The notes under the pieces were generated by a model that worked only from the letters and a program-made list of their open reading frames with translations, was not told the DNA's origin and ran no database searches. From positions 1 to 64,000 of the forward strand of contig NZ_JADEWO010000034.1 of assembly GCF_015207605.1 (NCBI RefSeq): 64,000 bases of DNA, given 5' to 3'. The stretch comes from Oculatella sp. LEGE 06141. GTDB taxonomy: Bacteria; Cyanobacteriota; Cyanobacteriia; Elainellales; Elainellaceae. Of this stretch, positions 46,233-55,968 are shown one piece after another; position 1 is the first letter of the stretch; each line of letters opens with the position of its first letter. Both the position numbers and the translations under genes were made by a program.

Positions 46233-46297
46233 ATGGATGGCGGTTGATCCTAAAACCTCTCTGAAACCTCGGAAAATAACTGAACTTAACAGACATT

Positions 46298-46420
46298 TTA
46301 AGAGGATGTCTGAAAAGTATCAAACGGTCTGCATTAGCCCCCTAATTTCCCAAGTTGGGGACTTCCGAACCGTTTCCCGTTCAAAGTCGCCGTTCGGCTG
46401 AGCGTAGCCGAAGCCTAGAT
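46298..46420 (+). repeat. MITE-like element, family 2, copy D (right end missing)
   Basis: The left end AAGAGGATGTCTGAAAAGTATC matches family 1 and 2 termini. The interior AGTTGGGGACTTCCGAACCG and GCCGTTCGGCTGAGCG are shared with copies E and F. I do not find a matching right terminus, so the copy is truncated or more diverged. Confidence 0.65.
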
Positions 46421-46660
46421 GAGCGATCGCCCTGGTTTACCAACCCAGACGTAAAGCACTGAAACGTCTAACACTCACATTTTCGCCTTTGTTCCTTGGA
46501 AGGCTTCTAACTCGTTGTTCCTAGTAACACAAACTTTAGTGAAATCTTTAAAGCTAAGTATTCTTATGATGTTTTAGTTAAGCGAAAATCATCAAATGAT
46601 TAACCCCAGGTTAAGCTATACCCCAACTTTGTCTCTAATAGAACTAGCGCAGTATTCCCT

Positions 46661-47374
46661 ATGCAAACCTTTTATGCCTCTCCGACAAGGATTGCTCGGT
46701 GGTTGTTATGTGTTGCTTTGGGACTAGCAATTGCAAGTTTTACCAGCATTCTATCTCAGCGCATTTTCGGCACATCATTCGGAGGATTGGCCGAACGGTT
46801 GAATGTGGGCGTTGATTCCAGCATTCCTACCTGGTTTTCGTCTTTTATCCTCTTTATCTGCACCTTGCTGTCAGGCTTGATTGCATTTATCAAAAAGACG
46901 AAACGTGCTCCCTACGTAGCACATTGGACGTTTTTATCCTTTTTGTTTTTGTATATCTCTGTTGATGAGGTCGCTACGGTTCGAGAAACAATTGGAAGGG
47001 CGGTACGAACGACCGTTGCGACTACTGGAATTTTTTACTACAACTGGGTGATTGTAGGGATTCCATTTGTGCTTCTTGTTGGGTTTGTTTACCTGAAGTT
47101 CCTCGCTCATCTGCCCAAAAAGATTCGACATTTAGTTGTAGCTTCTGGTGCGATTTATGTTCTTGGCGCGATCGGCATGGAGATGGCCGCTTCGTACGTT
47201 CACAGCAATCGAGGAGCAGGAACTCTAACCTATGCTGCAATTACAACGGTTGAAGAATTACTCGAAATGACAGGGGTAATCCTCCTAATTTATGCCCTCC
47301 TCAAATACCTAGCTTTAGAAAATGTCAATGGCGTACAGATATACGTCCAACCAGAAAATCGGGTGCATCATTAG
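46661..47374 (+). CDS. Six-TM membrane protein, unknown function
   Basis: A 237-residue integral membrane protein with about six hydrophobic helices (residues about 12-34, 48-72, 84-102, 120-143, 155-177, 190-215). Notable polar residues within the membrane are in YISVDEVATVRETIGRAVRT and ITTVEELLEMTGVILLIYALLKYL. I do not recognise the family. It lies alone between two identical tRNA-Gly genes and has no operon partner, which could mark it as acquired or dispensable. Confidence 0.7.
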   Translation: MQTFYASPTRIARWLLCVALGLAIASFTSILSQRIFGTSFGGLAERLNVGVDSSIPTWFSSFILFICTLLSGLIAFIKKTKRAPYVAHWTFLSFLFLYISVDEVATVRETIGRAVRTTVATTGIFYYNWVIVGIPFVLLVGFVYLKFLAHLPKKIRHLVVASGAIYVLGAIGMEMAASYVHSNRGAGTLTYAAITTVEELLEMTGVILLIYALLKYLALENVNGVQIYVQPENRVHH

Positions 47375-47732
47375 AAGTTCAGGCATCAAACGAGAAATTT
47401 TGGACGGGTTTCACCTGCTGCAAAATCTCCACAGTGAGGGATAGCGACCGTTAGCAGCAGAAACCTTGCTCTAACAGAAAGAGAAGCCGAAAGGGACGTC
47501 GCGATCGCCCTAACCCTCAGCGGTTGGGTAGACCTATCGGGCTTATGAACCGTGCCATAACGGAAACGACAAGGTTAAAGTCAGCAACGCCGAAACTTGC
47601 ACAGGTTGAAGAATTAACACCTTCAAAGCAGCCCTGTAACATTGATTTATGTTCCGTTGCTAGCCAAGAGCTGTCAGTTCGCTTCTCTCTGCTGATTCCG
47701 CGTTTTTACGATGATTTTTTTATTTTGTCTAA
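47375..47732. other. Intergenic stretch before the second tRNA-Gly
   Basis: About 360 bases downstream of the membrane protein gene. An 84-codon frame running into the tRNA gene is spurious. No hairpin with a T run and no recognisable gene. Confidence 0.45.
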
Positions 47733-47803
47733 GCGGGTAACGCGATTCGAACGCGCGACATTCACCTTGGCAAGGTGACGCTCTACCACTGAGCTATACC
47801 CGC
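47733..47803 (-). tRNA. tRNA-Gly (anticodon GCC), second identical copy
   Basis: Identical over all 71 bases to the tRNA-Gly at 46133-46203, plus matching flanks (AA before on the plus strand and ATATCT after), giving a 79-base direct repeat offset by exactly 1600 bases. No encoded CCA. Confidence 0.97.
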
Positions 47804-47971
47804 ATATCTGGCGCGTTTGTGTATTTGGCGCATTTATAAATGTCTCAAAAATTTCGCTATTTGTCAACCTATTTTCAATGAATGTTGGTCGGGCTAAGGG
47901 TTGAGCGACCCTCCAGGAAGAGACGAGCTTTCAGCCAGACTGGTGAACCCTCAGCCCAACCCGTTTGATCG

Positions 47972-49306
47972 TTAATTTGACTGGTTCCGTGACCATTGCA
48001 TCATGCCATGCCAAACCGCACCGATCGCAATCAGCACTAAACCCATCAGCCAAATCTCCCATTCCACCCAGAAGGCCAAAAACAGGCAGGCAGCCAAACC
48101 CAACCACGCCGTCCAGCGTGGGTAAAGTCGCTCTTGAGCTGATAACTTGAGGGCGGCAACGTTCGTGATGGCGTAGTAAATTAGCACGGTGAAAGCGCTG
48201 AAAGACCAGGTGGTTTTAACGTTGCCCACCAGAACCAAAACGGCGATCGCTCCACCCACCAGCCAGACAGCCGCCGCAGGTGTCGTTTTGGCGACATTTA
48301 AGCGAGCGAGCGAAAATGGCACATCGTGCCGTCGAGCCATTGCCAACAGCACACGCGACAACCCCAGAATCAAATTCAGCACAACTCCTACCATCGCCGT
48401 AACAGCACCCACGGCTAAAACACTGGCGCTTCCCGGAATACCAAAGCTGCGGGCTGCCATTTCCAGCGGAGCGGCTTGCACTTCTGCGGCGCTGCCCAGT
48501 AGGGGTGCCCCAACAGCGCCAACGCTGACGATGGCAACGCTGATATAGAGCAACATCGTGATCAGCATGGCAATGAGGATCGCCTTGGGAATGGTTCGTC
48601 TGGGGTGGCGCACTTCTTCCCCCAGGGTTGCAATTCGCCCATATCCGGTATAGGCCACAAATATCAAAGCAGTCGCTTGCAGAAAGGCACCCACGGAATA
48701 CTGACCTTCGGTTACATCACCCACCGGAATTAGATTACGACCCTCTGAAGCGATTACTTGCGGCAGCCCAGCCACCACAAAGAACACCAGCGCCAGTAGA
48801 GTGATTGCAACCATGAGGGTGTTGGCCATACTAGAACGCCGAACGCCACCCAGCACCAGCACAGTCAGTACCAGCACGAGCATCAGTGCAGTTGGAATCA
48901 ACAAAGTCGGTCGATCGGGGGCGATCGTACTCAAAACATATCCGGCAAACCCCAGCGCCGCGGTGGCTGCCGATGCCGACTTCGCTAGCAAAAACGTCCA
49001 GCCAGCAATAAAACCAAGCCAGGGTGTTAAGTAGCGGTAGCCATATTCGTAGGTGCCACCGCTCACCGGATGATTGGCGGCAAGCTGGGCGCTGCTCAGT
49101 CCATTACAGGTGGCAACAACAGCCGCGATCGCCACCGCTAAAATCACCGCAGGGCCAGCGAGGCCAGCAGCAATGCCAATGCTGACGAAAACTCCCGTTC
49201 CTAGCATCGACCCCAGCCCCAGCCAAACAGCATCCCAAACATTAAGTTCACGTTTGAGTAATGGGGGGGATGACGTTGACTGTAGTTGCTCTGGCATACC
49301 TGACAT
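47972..49306 (-). CDS. APC-family amino acid permease
   Basis: A 444-residue amino acid/polyamine/organocation transporter with twelve predicted helices. The first helix carries the substrate-backbone motif GLGSMLGTGVFVSIG; conserved YEYGYRYLTPWLGFIAGW and VAYTGYGRIATLGEEVRHPRRTIPKAI mark helices 2-3 and 6. It imports or exchanges an amino acid; specificity cannot be read. An alternative start three codons inside exists. The gene is divergent from the histidine kinase gene. Confidence 0.93.
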   Translation of the reverse strand: MSGMPEQLQSTSSPPLLKRELNVWDAVWLGLGSMLGTGVFVSIGIAAGLAGPAVILAVAIAAVVATCNGLSSAQLAANHPVSGGTYEYGYRYLTPWLGFIAGWTFLLAKSASAATAALGFAGYVLSTIAPDRPTLLIPTALMLVLVLTVLVLGGVRRSSMANTLMVAITLLALVFFVVAGLPQVIASEGRNLIPVGDVTEGQYSVGAFLQATALIFVAYTGYGRIATLGEEVRHPRRTIPKAILIAMLITMLLYISVAIVSVGAVGAPLLGSAAEVQAAPLEMAARSFGIPGSASVLAVGAVTAMVGVVLNLILGLSRVLLAMARRHDVPFSLARLNVAKTTPAAAVWLVGGAIAVLVLVGNVKTTWSFSAFTVLIYYAITNVAALKLSAQERLYPRWTAWLGLAACLFLAFWVEWEIWLMGLVLIAIGAVWHGMMQWSRNQSN

Positions 49307-49466
49307 CCCTATAGTTGAGCCTTTATAAAAATATCTGAGTTCAAACCGTTAGCGGGCTATGCAATGGGGCAAAAGCTGGGAAAAATAGCATTCAAGGAGC
49401 TTGATAAAACGCTCTACCAAGTTGCTGCTGTTTGTGCTTACCTCCACCTATCCCACTATCCTGAAC

Positions 49467-50765
49467 ATGTTGAACTTTTGGAATACGCTTCTCAGCTCGC
49501 AGGGTTTTATTCCACACGGGCACTGCTACCTTTGGAAACCAGATTTAGTTTGGCTACATATTGTGTCGGATGGGGCGATCGCCCTGGCCTACTACTCAAT
49601 TCCGATCACGCTGCTTTATTTTGTCTCCAAACGTGACGACGTTCCGTTTAATTGGGTATTTGGTTTGTTTGGTGCCTTCATTGTGGCCTGTGGCACGGGT
49701 CATTTGATGGAAATCTGGACACTTTGGCATCCAACCTATTGGCTGGCAGGAGGTTTGAAGGCCATTACTGCCATTATCTCTGTATATACCGCGCTAGAAC
49801 TAGTGTCACTCATTCCATTAGCGCTATCGCTGCCTAGTCCTGCTCAACTAGAAGCCGCAAACCGAGAGCTAGAAGACGCTTTAAGTCAACTGCAACAAAC
49901 GCAGTCTCAACTGATCCAAACCGAAAAAATGTCGAGTTTGGGGCAGCTTGTCGCCGGGATTGCCCACGAAATCAACAATCCTGTGAATTTTATTCATGGA
50001 AATTTGACGTACATTCACCAATATGCAGACGACCTGTTGAGCTTACTGCGGCTTTATCACGCAACCTATCCGTCCCCTTCGGCTGAGATTCAAAAGTCGA
50101 TTGGGGCGATCGAGCTTGATTTTATTGAAGAAGATCTGCCCAAGACTATCGATTCCATGAAAATTGGTGCCGATCGTATTCGGCAAATTGTGCTGTCGCT
50201 CCGCAATTTTTCCCGGGTTGACGAATCTGATATGAAACCGGTCAACATTCACGACGGGATCGAGGGAACGCTGTTGATTCTACAAAATCGGCTGAAGGCA
50301 AAATCAAATTGCCCGTCCATCAAAGTGGTGAAAGACTATGGAGCAGTTCCCCAAATTGAATGCTATGCCGGACAGCTTAATCAAGTGTTCATGAACATTT
50401 TGAGTAATGCGATCGATGCTCTAGAACAAACCAATCTAGAATCTCTGTCTAGCCAATCTCAACCGTATTCAGGACAGATCACTATTCAAACGAACATGGT
50501 TGAGCAGCAGCAGGTGCAAATTCAGATTACAGACAACGGCTCTGGAATTCCGCTAGCGACTCAAACCAAGATCTTTGATCCTTTCTTTACCACCAAGCCG
50601 ACCGGAAAAGGAACCGGATTAGGGTTAGCCATCAGCTATCAAATTGTGGTGCAGAAGCATGGCGGCACTCTTAACTGCATCTCTACCGAGCAAGGAACAA
50701 CGTTTCAAATTACGATCCCAATTCGACAAAGCCATCCGGTTTTAGTACGGCAAGCCGTCTGTTAG
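49467..50765 (+). CDS. Sensor histidine kinase with ethylene-receptor-like (ETR1) sensor domain
   Basis: A 432-residue kinase. The N-terminal three-helix domain (about residues 20-120) resembles the ethylene-binding domain of plant ETR1 and cyanobacterial Etr1: SDGAIALAYYSIPITLLYFV and FGAFIVACGTGHLMEIWT. The residues essential in ETR1 (Asp25, Tyr32, Pro36, Cys65, His69) correspond to Asp35, Tyr42, Pro46, Cys75 and His79, each shifted by exactly ten; Cys and His bind the Cu(I) cofactor. A coiled coil (125-155) leads directly to the H-box GIAHEINNP (His167), N-box FMNILSNAIDAL, G1 DNGSGIP, F-box DPFFTTKP and G2 GTGLGLAIS. There is no GAF or PAS domain. ATG 49467 fits. No response regulator is adjacent. 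Confidence 0.93.
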   Translation: MLNFWNTLLSSQGFIPHGHCYLWKPDLVWLHIVSDGAIALAYYSIPITLLYFVSKRDDVPFNWVFGLFGAFIVACGTGHLMEIWTLWHPTYWLAGGLKAITAIISVYTALELVSLIPLALSLPSPAQLEAANRELEDALSQLQQTQSQLIQTEKMSSLGQLVAGIAHEINNPVNFIHGNLTYIHQYADDLLSLLRLYHATYPSPSAEIQKSIGAIELDFIEEDLPKTIDSMKIGADRIRQIVLSLRNFSRVDESDMKPVNIHDGIEGTLLILQNRLKAKSNCPSIKVVKDYGAVPQIECYAGQLNQVFMNILSNAIDALEQTNLESLSSQSQPYSGQITIQTNMVEQQQVQIQITDNGSGIPLATQTKIFDPFFTTKPTGKGTGLGLAISYQIVVQKHGGTLNCISTEQGTTFQITIPIRQSHPVLVRQAVC

Positions 50766-50833
50766 GTGCCGCTTTTTTAAGATTGCTGCGTCAGGGATTC
50801 AGCAGACCGATCGCCTCAACTGGGTGCAGTTTC

Positions 50834-52207
50834 CTACTCGTTCATGTTTTTGTAAGTCGCAACCGCAGACGGAGAAATTCGATTCAAATAGCGGAAGATC
50901 CAGTACTTAAATATAGTATCTAGAATCACCGGAAACGTAGCAATAAACAGGAATATAAAGTCTCGATTGGCCGGCAAACCTAAATGCCTTGATACCCCTT
51001 CGAGCAATACTTCCCATCCGTGCGGTGAGTGAAATCCAACAAAGGTGTCGGTAAACAAAATGATGATGAAGGCTTTGGCACTATCGCTTAAGCCGTAAAT
51101 TAATTCGTCCAGGAAAGACTTTAGAATTGCGATTTCACGCTTGCTGGTAGCTATTACACCCGCGAAGGCACCCAGGGCAAAAATATCGGCAAACACGTTC
51201 TTAATGGCATCCGAACTTCGCTGCCGATATTCTTCTTCTACTTCTGCGGCTTTGCTTCTAATTTCAGCCGCAATTTCTTCTTCCGCAACGGGGGGTAGCT
51301 TGCCAATTAAAATTTCAAAGCGAATTCTTTCTTCAAAGCGCCGCAGTTCATCGAGCGCTTCTTCTTCCATTTCATAGTTTAGAAATACGCCTACCTGCTC
51401 ACCTTCTTGCCTGAAGTGATCGACAATTGGCCCAACAACAAAGTTTTTAGACACTTGCTGCGTGAGCAGCGGAATAATTACTAACAGCAGAATAAACCGC
51501 AAAGAGATAATAGTTCGCGATTTGGAGGTGCGGAAGTTCTCAACAACCACTTCCTCGGCCTTGGGATCAAGTTCTCGTTTGATGCGATCGACCGTTTTTA
51601 GAATCGATCGCGGCAACACACCTGTTTTATCGCTAATAGACTCCACGTTCGTTGGTGCTTGCTTGCCCGTTTGCTCTACTTGTTCCTGGCTGCGCGCGAC
51701 ATTCCGAGCGCGAGAACCATCGGTATCTACCTGACTCATTTGAGCGGGTTGCGTGTTTTTTGGCAGAACAATAACCGACGAACGAGGTACTTCAGCGCTA
51801 TATCTGGCCACCACTTCATCGATAAATCGTAGCTTTTTAAGAATTAACGCCTGTCTATCGATGACATTGATATTCTGTAAATCGGTTGAGTCTTCTGCTA
51901 CCTGAATTTCTGTAATTTGCTGATTCGAGATTCGCAAAACCGAGCTACTGGTTTTAAACTCAGTCAGCCTTACTTTGGCGATATTCAGATACTTTTTCAG
52001 CTCTGCCTGAAAATAGTCCTGAGCACTTTTGCTGTAGGTTCCATAGTCGGGCGATATCTTTCCCCCGCCAAAGTGAACATCCTCAATTCCTTTGATGGTT
52101 AAAGCGGCTTCGTATGATTCGTTGAGCGCTCGTTCTGGTGTTCTAAGCAGCCATTGATTAGCAGCGCGTACGTACGTTTTGAGCGTGCCAAACACAGAAT
52201 TTCTCAT
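50834..52207 (-). CDS. pxcA: Proton extrusion protein PxcA (CemA/CotA family)
   Basis: A 457-residue protein of the PxcA/CemA family, needed for light-induced proton extrusion and inorganic carbon uptake in cyanobacteria; plant CemA sits in the plastid envelope. The soluble N-terminal half (about 230 residues) is variable. The membrane half has the hallmark segments FVVGPIVDHFR, EEALDELRRFEERIRFE, NVFADIFALGAFAGVIATSKREIAILKSFLDE, FIIILFTDTFVGFHSPHGWEVLLEG and FIATFPVILDTIFKYWIFRYLNRISPSAVATY. Four helices are predicted. ATG 52207 is favoured over the one at 52231. It is monocistronic. Confidence 0.93.
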   Translation of the reverse strand: MRNSVFGTLKTYVRAANQWLLRTPERALNESYEAALTIKGIEDVHFGGGKISPDYGTYSKSAQDYFQAELKKYLNIAKVRLTEFKTSSSVLRISNQQITEIQVAEDSTDLQNINVIDRQALILKKLRFIDEVVARYSAEVPRSSVIVLPKNTQPAQMSQVDTDGSRARNVARSQEQVEQTGKQAPTNVESISDKTGVLPRSILKTVDRIKRELDPKAEEVVVENFRTSKSRTIISLRFILLLVIIPLLTQQVSKNFVVGPIVDHFRQEGEQVGVFLNYEMEEEALDELRRFEERIRFEILIGKLPPVAEEEIAAEIRSKAAEVEEEYRQRSSDAIKNVFADIFALGAFAGVIATSKREIAILKSFLDELIYGLSDSAKAFIIILFTDTFVGFHSPHGWEVLLEGVSRHLGLPANRDFIFLFIATFPVILDTIFKYWIFRYLNRISPSAVATYKNMNE

Positions 52208-52471
52208 AGGTTTATAAGGGGCACCTGACAAGTTTTTCTAATTGTTGAGCCAGAGGATGCCGCAAGTCTTTGCCCTCAACTATTCAGCTAAGATCAGCCG
52301 CGTCAGTACATAAATTCGGTCGTTAACATAACCAATTCTAATCAGCGCTTCATGAAGAGGGTTAGATGAGAGACGCTCATTAGAGAAACTGCTTCAGCAA
52401 TAGCTCACACCAAAGTTAGGTATCCTGGAAATACAGGCTTAGAGTACGTAGTATAGTTCAGTAAAACATAA

Positions 52472-54580
52472 TTGGTTACTCTCGATTCTGTTTGGATTAC
52501 TGGCTCAACCCGCAGCGGTAAAACCACCCGCTTAATTGAGCAATTTTTGGCTTGGTCTAATGCATCTCCTGGGCAGCGCTGGCAGGTGATGCCTACAATT
52601 TTGGTCTTTGCAGCAACGGGCGACAACCGGATTGAGCTAGCCGATCGCCTTGCAGAAGCAACCCAGGGGCGGTATCGCTTCGACTCCACCACTCCCCTCG
52701 GCTTTTTGCAAGACGAGGTTATTCTGTTTTATCCCCTTTTGATTCAACAGCTTAACCTAAAGGCTCATTTTCCGTTGCGACTTCGGCCTGAAACGGAGCA
52801 AGAACTGGCCACCCGTCTCTGGCAACCAGAATTAGAGGCAGGAATCCTCAAATTAGAGGGGGTTTCAGACTACTTTATGGTGCGGCGATCGCTCGATTTA
52901 CTGCAACTGTGCGCCAACAGCGGCACCCCGATTGAAGACATTCCCACCATCCTAAAAGACGGGTTTTCTGAAACGATTGGCTCAGCGGCTGTCTGGGAGG
53001 CGATCGGCGAGGCGCTGAGGCGCTGGCGGAGCTGGTGCCTGGGACGAGGGCTACTGACCTATGGGCTAATTACAGAGCTGTACTGGCGGCATCTGCTGCC
53101 CCATCCGACCTATCAGCAGCATTTGCGTCGGCGTTATCGGGCTGTTGTCGCCGACGACGTGGATGAGTATCCGGCGATCGCTCGTCAGCTATTTGAGATC
53201 CTGCTGGATCAGGGTATGCCCGGTGCGTTTAGCTACAACCCCAACGGCGGCATTCGGATGGGGGTAGGAGCCGATCCCACCGATTTGGCAATGCTGGCCG
53301 ATCGCTGCCACGTGGAACAGTTGCCCCACCCTGTAGAACCCTGTTTGGGAGCAGAGTGGGGGAAAGCGATTCCTACCTGGATCGATGCACCCATGCTGCC
53401 AGACCTGCCAGCATCAATTCAAACGATTCAAACCGTGTCTAGAGCCGAGTTGTTGCGGCAAACGGCTGAAACCATTGTTGCGGCGGTAGAGTCGGGACAG
53501 GTGCAGCCTGAGGACGTGGCGGTAATTGGCCCGGGCGTAGACGCGATCGCCCGCTACACGCTAAAAACCATCCTCAACAGTCGGGGAATTGCGGTCGAAT
53601 CGCTGAACGATCAGCGACCGCTGATTAGCTCACCCATGATTCGTGCCGTCCTGTCTCTATTGGCACTGGTGTACCCCGGTTTAGGACGGATGCTCAGTCG
53701 TGATGCGGTTGCGGAGATGCTGGTGGTGCTGAGCCAGACTCCAGGGACAAGTCCTGAGGCCGCAGGACTGGCAACGGCCAGCATCGATCCGGTACGAGCT
53801 GGTTTGCTGGTAGATTACTGCTTTGTTCCCGACCCGGCTCAGCCCCAGTTGTTGCCCTCCACAACGTTTCCCCGCTGGGATCGGCTTGGTTATCAGGCGA
53901 CTCAGGCATACGAGGCGATGCGGCAATGGATTGAAACTCAACAGCAGGAGCAAGTCCAGCGCTTGATCCCCAGTCCTGTAGTGTTGATCGATCGCGCTAT
54001 TCAGCGGTTTCTCTATGGCGGCAGCCAATTGCCCTACGACCAGTTAGCGGCATTGCGAGAACTGGTGGAAACAGCACAACACTATTGGGATATTGACAAA
54101 CGGCTGCAACAGAGCGATCGCATCGATGCGCCTGCGTCCACCTCGGTGGGGCAGTTTATTCAACTGCTGCAAAACGGCACCATTACCGCTGACCCCTATC
54201 CAGTTCGTCCCATTGGAAAATCTAATCAAGCGGTGACCGTATCCACCATCTTTCAATATCGGGCAAATCGGCGGCACCACCGCTGGCAGTTCTGGTTAGA
54301 TGCAGGATCACCCTTCTGGCTTTCTGGTGGCGGCCCGTTGTTTGGCGCACCCCTGTTTTTACGCGACTGGCCGGGACGACCCTGGACAGCACAGGATTCG
54401 TTGCTGGCTGACCAGGAACGGTTGCAACGTCAGGTGTTAGACCTGCTCTGCCGTGTGAGCGATCGGGTTTATCTTTGCCACAGCGATTTAGCGACCAGCG
54501 GACAAGAACAGGCCGGGTCTTTGCTAGGGTTAGTCAATGCGGCTGTGCCCTTGCAAGCGCCCGTAAGTGTAGCGCGTTAA
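52472..54580 (+). CDS. UvrD/AddB-like helicase-related protein
   Basis: A 702-residue P-loop protein conserved in cyanobacteria and usually annotated as a recombinase-type protein. The Walker A motif GSTRSGKTTRLI (residues 9-20) and a Walker B-like AVVADDVDEYP resemble superfamily 1 helicases of the UvrD/AddB group; a later segment VAVIGPGVDAIARYTLKTILNSRGIAVESLNDQRPL matches the 2A region of AddB/RecB. There is no visible nuclease motif. It may act in DNA repair. The start is TTG 52472 with no strong ribosome site, so the exact N-terminus is uncertain. coaD follows about 180 bases later. Confidence 0.72.
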   Translation: MVTLDSVWITGSTRSGKTTRLIEQFLAWSNASPGQRWQVMPTILVFAATGDNRIELADRLAEATQGRYRFDSTTPLGFLQDEVILFYPLLIQQLNLKAHFPLRLRPETEQELATRLWQPELEAGILKLEGVSDYFMVRRSLDLLQLCANSGTPIEDIPTILKDGFSETIGSAAVWEAIGEALRRWRSWCLGRGLLTYGLITELYWRHLLPHPTYQQHLRRRYRAVVADDVDEYPAIARQLFEILLDQGMPGAFSYNPNGGIRMGVGADPTDLAMLADRCHVEQLPHPVEPCLGAEWGKAIPTWIDAPMLPDLPASIQTIQTVSRAELLRQTAETIVAAVESGQVQPEDVAVIGPGVDAIARYTLKTILNSRGIAVESLNDQRPLISSPMIRAVLSLLALVYPGLGRMLSRDAVAEMLVVLSQTPGTSPEAAGLATASIDPVRAGLLVDYCFVPDPAQPQLLPSTTFPRWDRLGYQATQAYEAMRQWIETQQQEQVQRLIPSPVVLIDRAIQRFLYGGSQLPYDQLAALRELVETAQHYWDIDKRLQQSDRIDAPASTSVGQFIQLLQNGTITADPYPVRPIGKSNQAVTVSTIFQYRANRRHHRWQFWLDAGSPFWLSGGGPLFGAPLFLRDWPGRPWTAQDSLLADQERLQRQVLDLLCRVSDRVYLCHSDLATSGQEQAGSLLGLVNAAVPLQAPVSVAR

Positions 54581-54757
54581 TGCCATTTTTGATACAGGAT
54601 TAGATACAGACAAACCATCTTTTTTAGCGTATGAAATAAGAATTAACTCGATAGGGCTGAACAGTTTGTGATGGGGAACTCATCGCAAAAACTGAACAAT
54701 GCTCTGTCACGAGTTGCATTCGGTATAATCTGCACAAACGCTTTGGCAACCTGAGCT

Positions 54758-55324
54758 GTGATTGCAATCTATCCTGGTAGTTTCGATCCGATTACCCTCG
54801 GTCATCTGGACATCATTGAGCGTGGCTGTCAGCTCTTTGATCAGGTGGTGGTGGTGGTGTTTCGCAATCCTAATAAGTCGCCGCTGTTTAGCGTGCAGCA
54901 GAGGCTCAGCCAGATTCGTCAGGCAACTCGTCACTTATCCAATCTGGAAGTTGATAGTTTTGATGGCTTAACCGTAACTTATGCCCGTATTCGCAACGCT
55001 GGTGTGCTTTTACGGGGTTTACGAGCGGTTTCAGACTTTGAAATGGAACTCCAGATGGCTCATACTAACAAAACACTCTCCGACGATATCGAAACCGTTT
55101 TTTTAGCAACCTCCAACGAATATAGTTTTCTGAGTAGTAGCTTAGTTAAGGAAATTGCTAAATTTGGCGGTCCGATTGATCATCTTGTTCCTCCACCCGT
55201 TGCCCTGGATATCCGCCGATGTTACGCCAAGACCCATCTCTCACCACAGAACGAAACGGACCCAGCACCCACGCCGGGGGATCTTCCAATAGCGGAGTCA
55301 CCTATGGGGATGCCGCACGAATAG
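54758..55324 (+). CDS. coaD: Phosphopantetheine adenylyltransferase
   Basis: A 188-residue nucleotidyltransferase catalysing the penultimate step of coenzyme A synthesis. The ATP-binding motif [14 protein letters not shown] (T-x-G-H) is at the N-terminus; [20 protein letters not shown] and [24 protein letters not shown] are the conserved pantetheine and ISSS-type motifs. The start is GTG 54758. About 30 residues after the usual C-terminus form a Pro-rich tail, and the next gene begins inside this tail in another frame. Confidence 0.95.
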   Translation: MIAIYPGSFDPITLGHLDIIERGCQLFDQVVVVVFRNPNKSPLFSVQQRLSQIRQATRHLSNLEVDSFDGLTVTYARIRNAGVLLRGLRAVSDFEMELQMAHTNKTLSDDIETVFLATSNEYSFLSSSLVKEIAKFGGPIDHLVPPPVALDIRRCYAKTHLSPQNETDPAPTPGDLPIAESPMGMPHE

Positions 55325-55968
55325 GCGGAGTCGATATTCAGCGAGAGCTGAATAAGCTAGAGGAAATGATTTTAGACAGCCCTCGAATTCCGCTCAGTCG
55401 GCGCACGATCGTCGATGAAGAGCATCTGCTGGATCAGCTTGATTTGATTCGGTTAAGCTTGCCCACTGCTTTTCAAGAAGCAAGCGAAGTTGTTCGCGAG
55501 AAGGAAGAACTGCTGCTAGAGGCGGAGCAGTATGCCCAAGAAATCATTGAAGCGGCAGAGCAGCGAGCGGCTCAAATTTTGGATGAAATGGGTTTATTGC
55601 GGCAGGCAGAGCTAGAAGTACAGCAAATTCAACAGCGGGTGCAGCAAGAGTGTGAGGCTGCCCGCGAACAAACAATGGCCGACATTGAGCAGATGCGCCG
55701 TCGGGCACAGCAGGAGCTAGAGGAGATTCGGCAGATGGCGATCGCGGAAGCCGAAGACATTCAATCTGGAGCCGATGACTACGCGGATAGTGTCCTCAAG
55801 GATATGGAGCAGCAGCTATTGGATATGGTTCGCGTTATCCGCAACGGTCGGCAGCAGCTTCAGCCAGAACCCACTCCGGCACCAGCGAAGCCTCGCGAAA
55901 CAAATGCAGGCTCGGCGGCTAATCGAGCGGCTCCGGCACCAAAATCGTCGGAGCGATCGAAGAACTAG
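55219..55968 (+). CDS. Coiled-coil protein (DivIVA/AtpF-like), overlapping coaD
   Basis: A 249-residue mostly helical protein. Residues about 35-75 form a conserved segment ([49 protein letters not shown], interrupted here for length), after which a long coiled coil rich in Glu, Ala and Gln runs to about residue 205, followed by a Pro/Ala-rich tail. It is a cyanobacterial family of unknown role, sometimes labelled DivIVA- or V-ATPase-E-like. The frame opens 106 bases inside coaD; an internal start after the overlap is possible but no ribosome site decides it. Confidence 0.75.
   Translation: MLRQDPSLTTERNGPSTHAGGSSNSGVTYGDAARIGGVDIQRELNKLEEMILDSPRIPLSRRTIVDEEHLLDQLDLIRLSLPTAFQEASEVVREKEELLLEAEQYAQEIIEAAEQRAAQILDEMGLLRQAELEVQQIQQRVQQECEAAREQTMADIEQMRRRAQQELEEIRQMAIAEAEDIQSGADDYADSVLKDMEQQLLDMVRVIRNGRQQLQPEPTPAPAKPRETNAGSAANRAAPAPKSSERSKN

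Noticed and set aside
47524-47778. An 84-codon open frame on the plus strand
   Set aside because: It reads into the antisense strand of the tRNA-Gly gene and has no homology.
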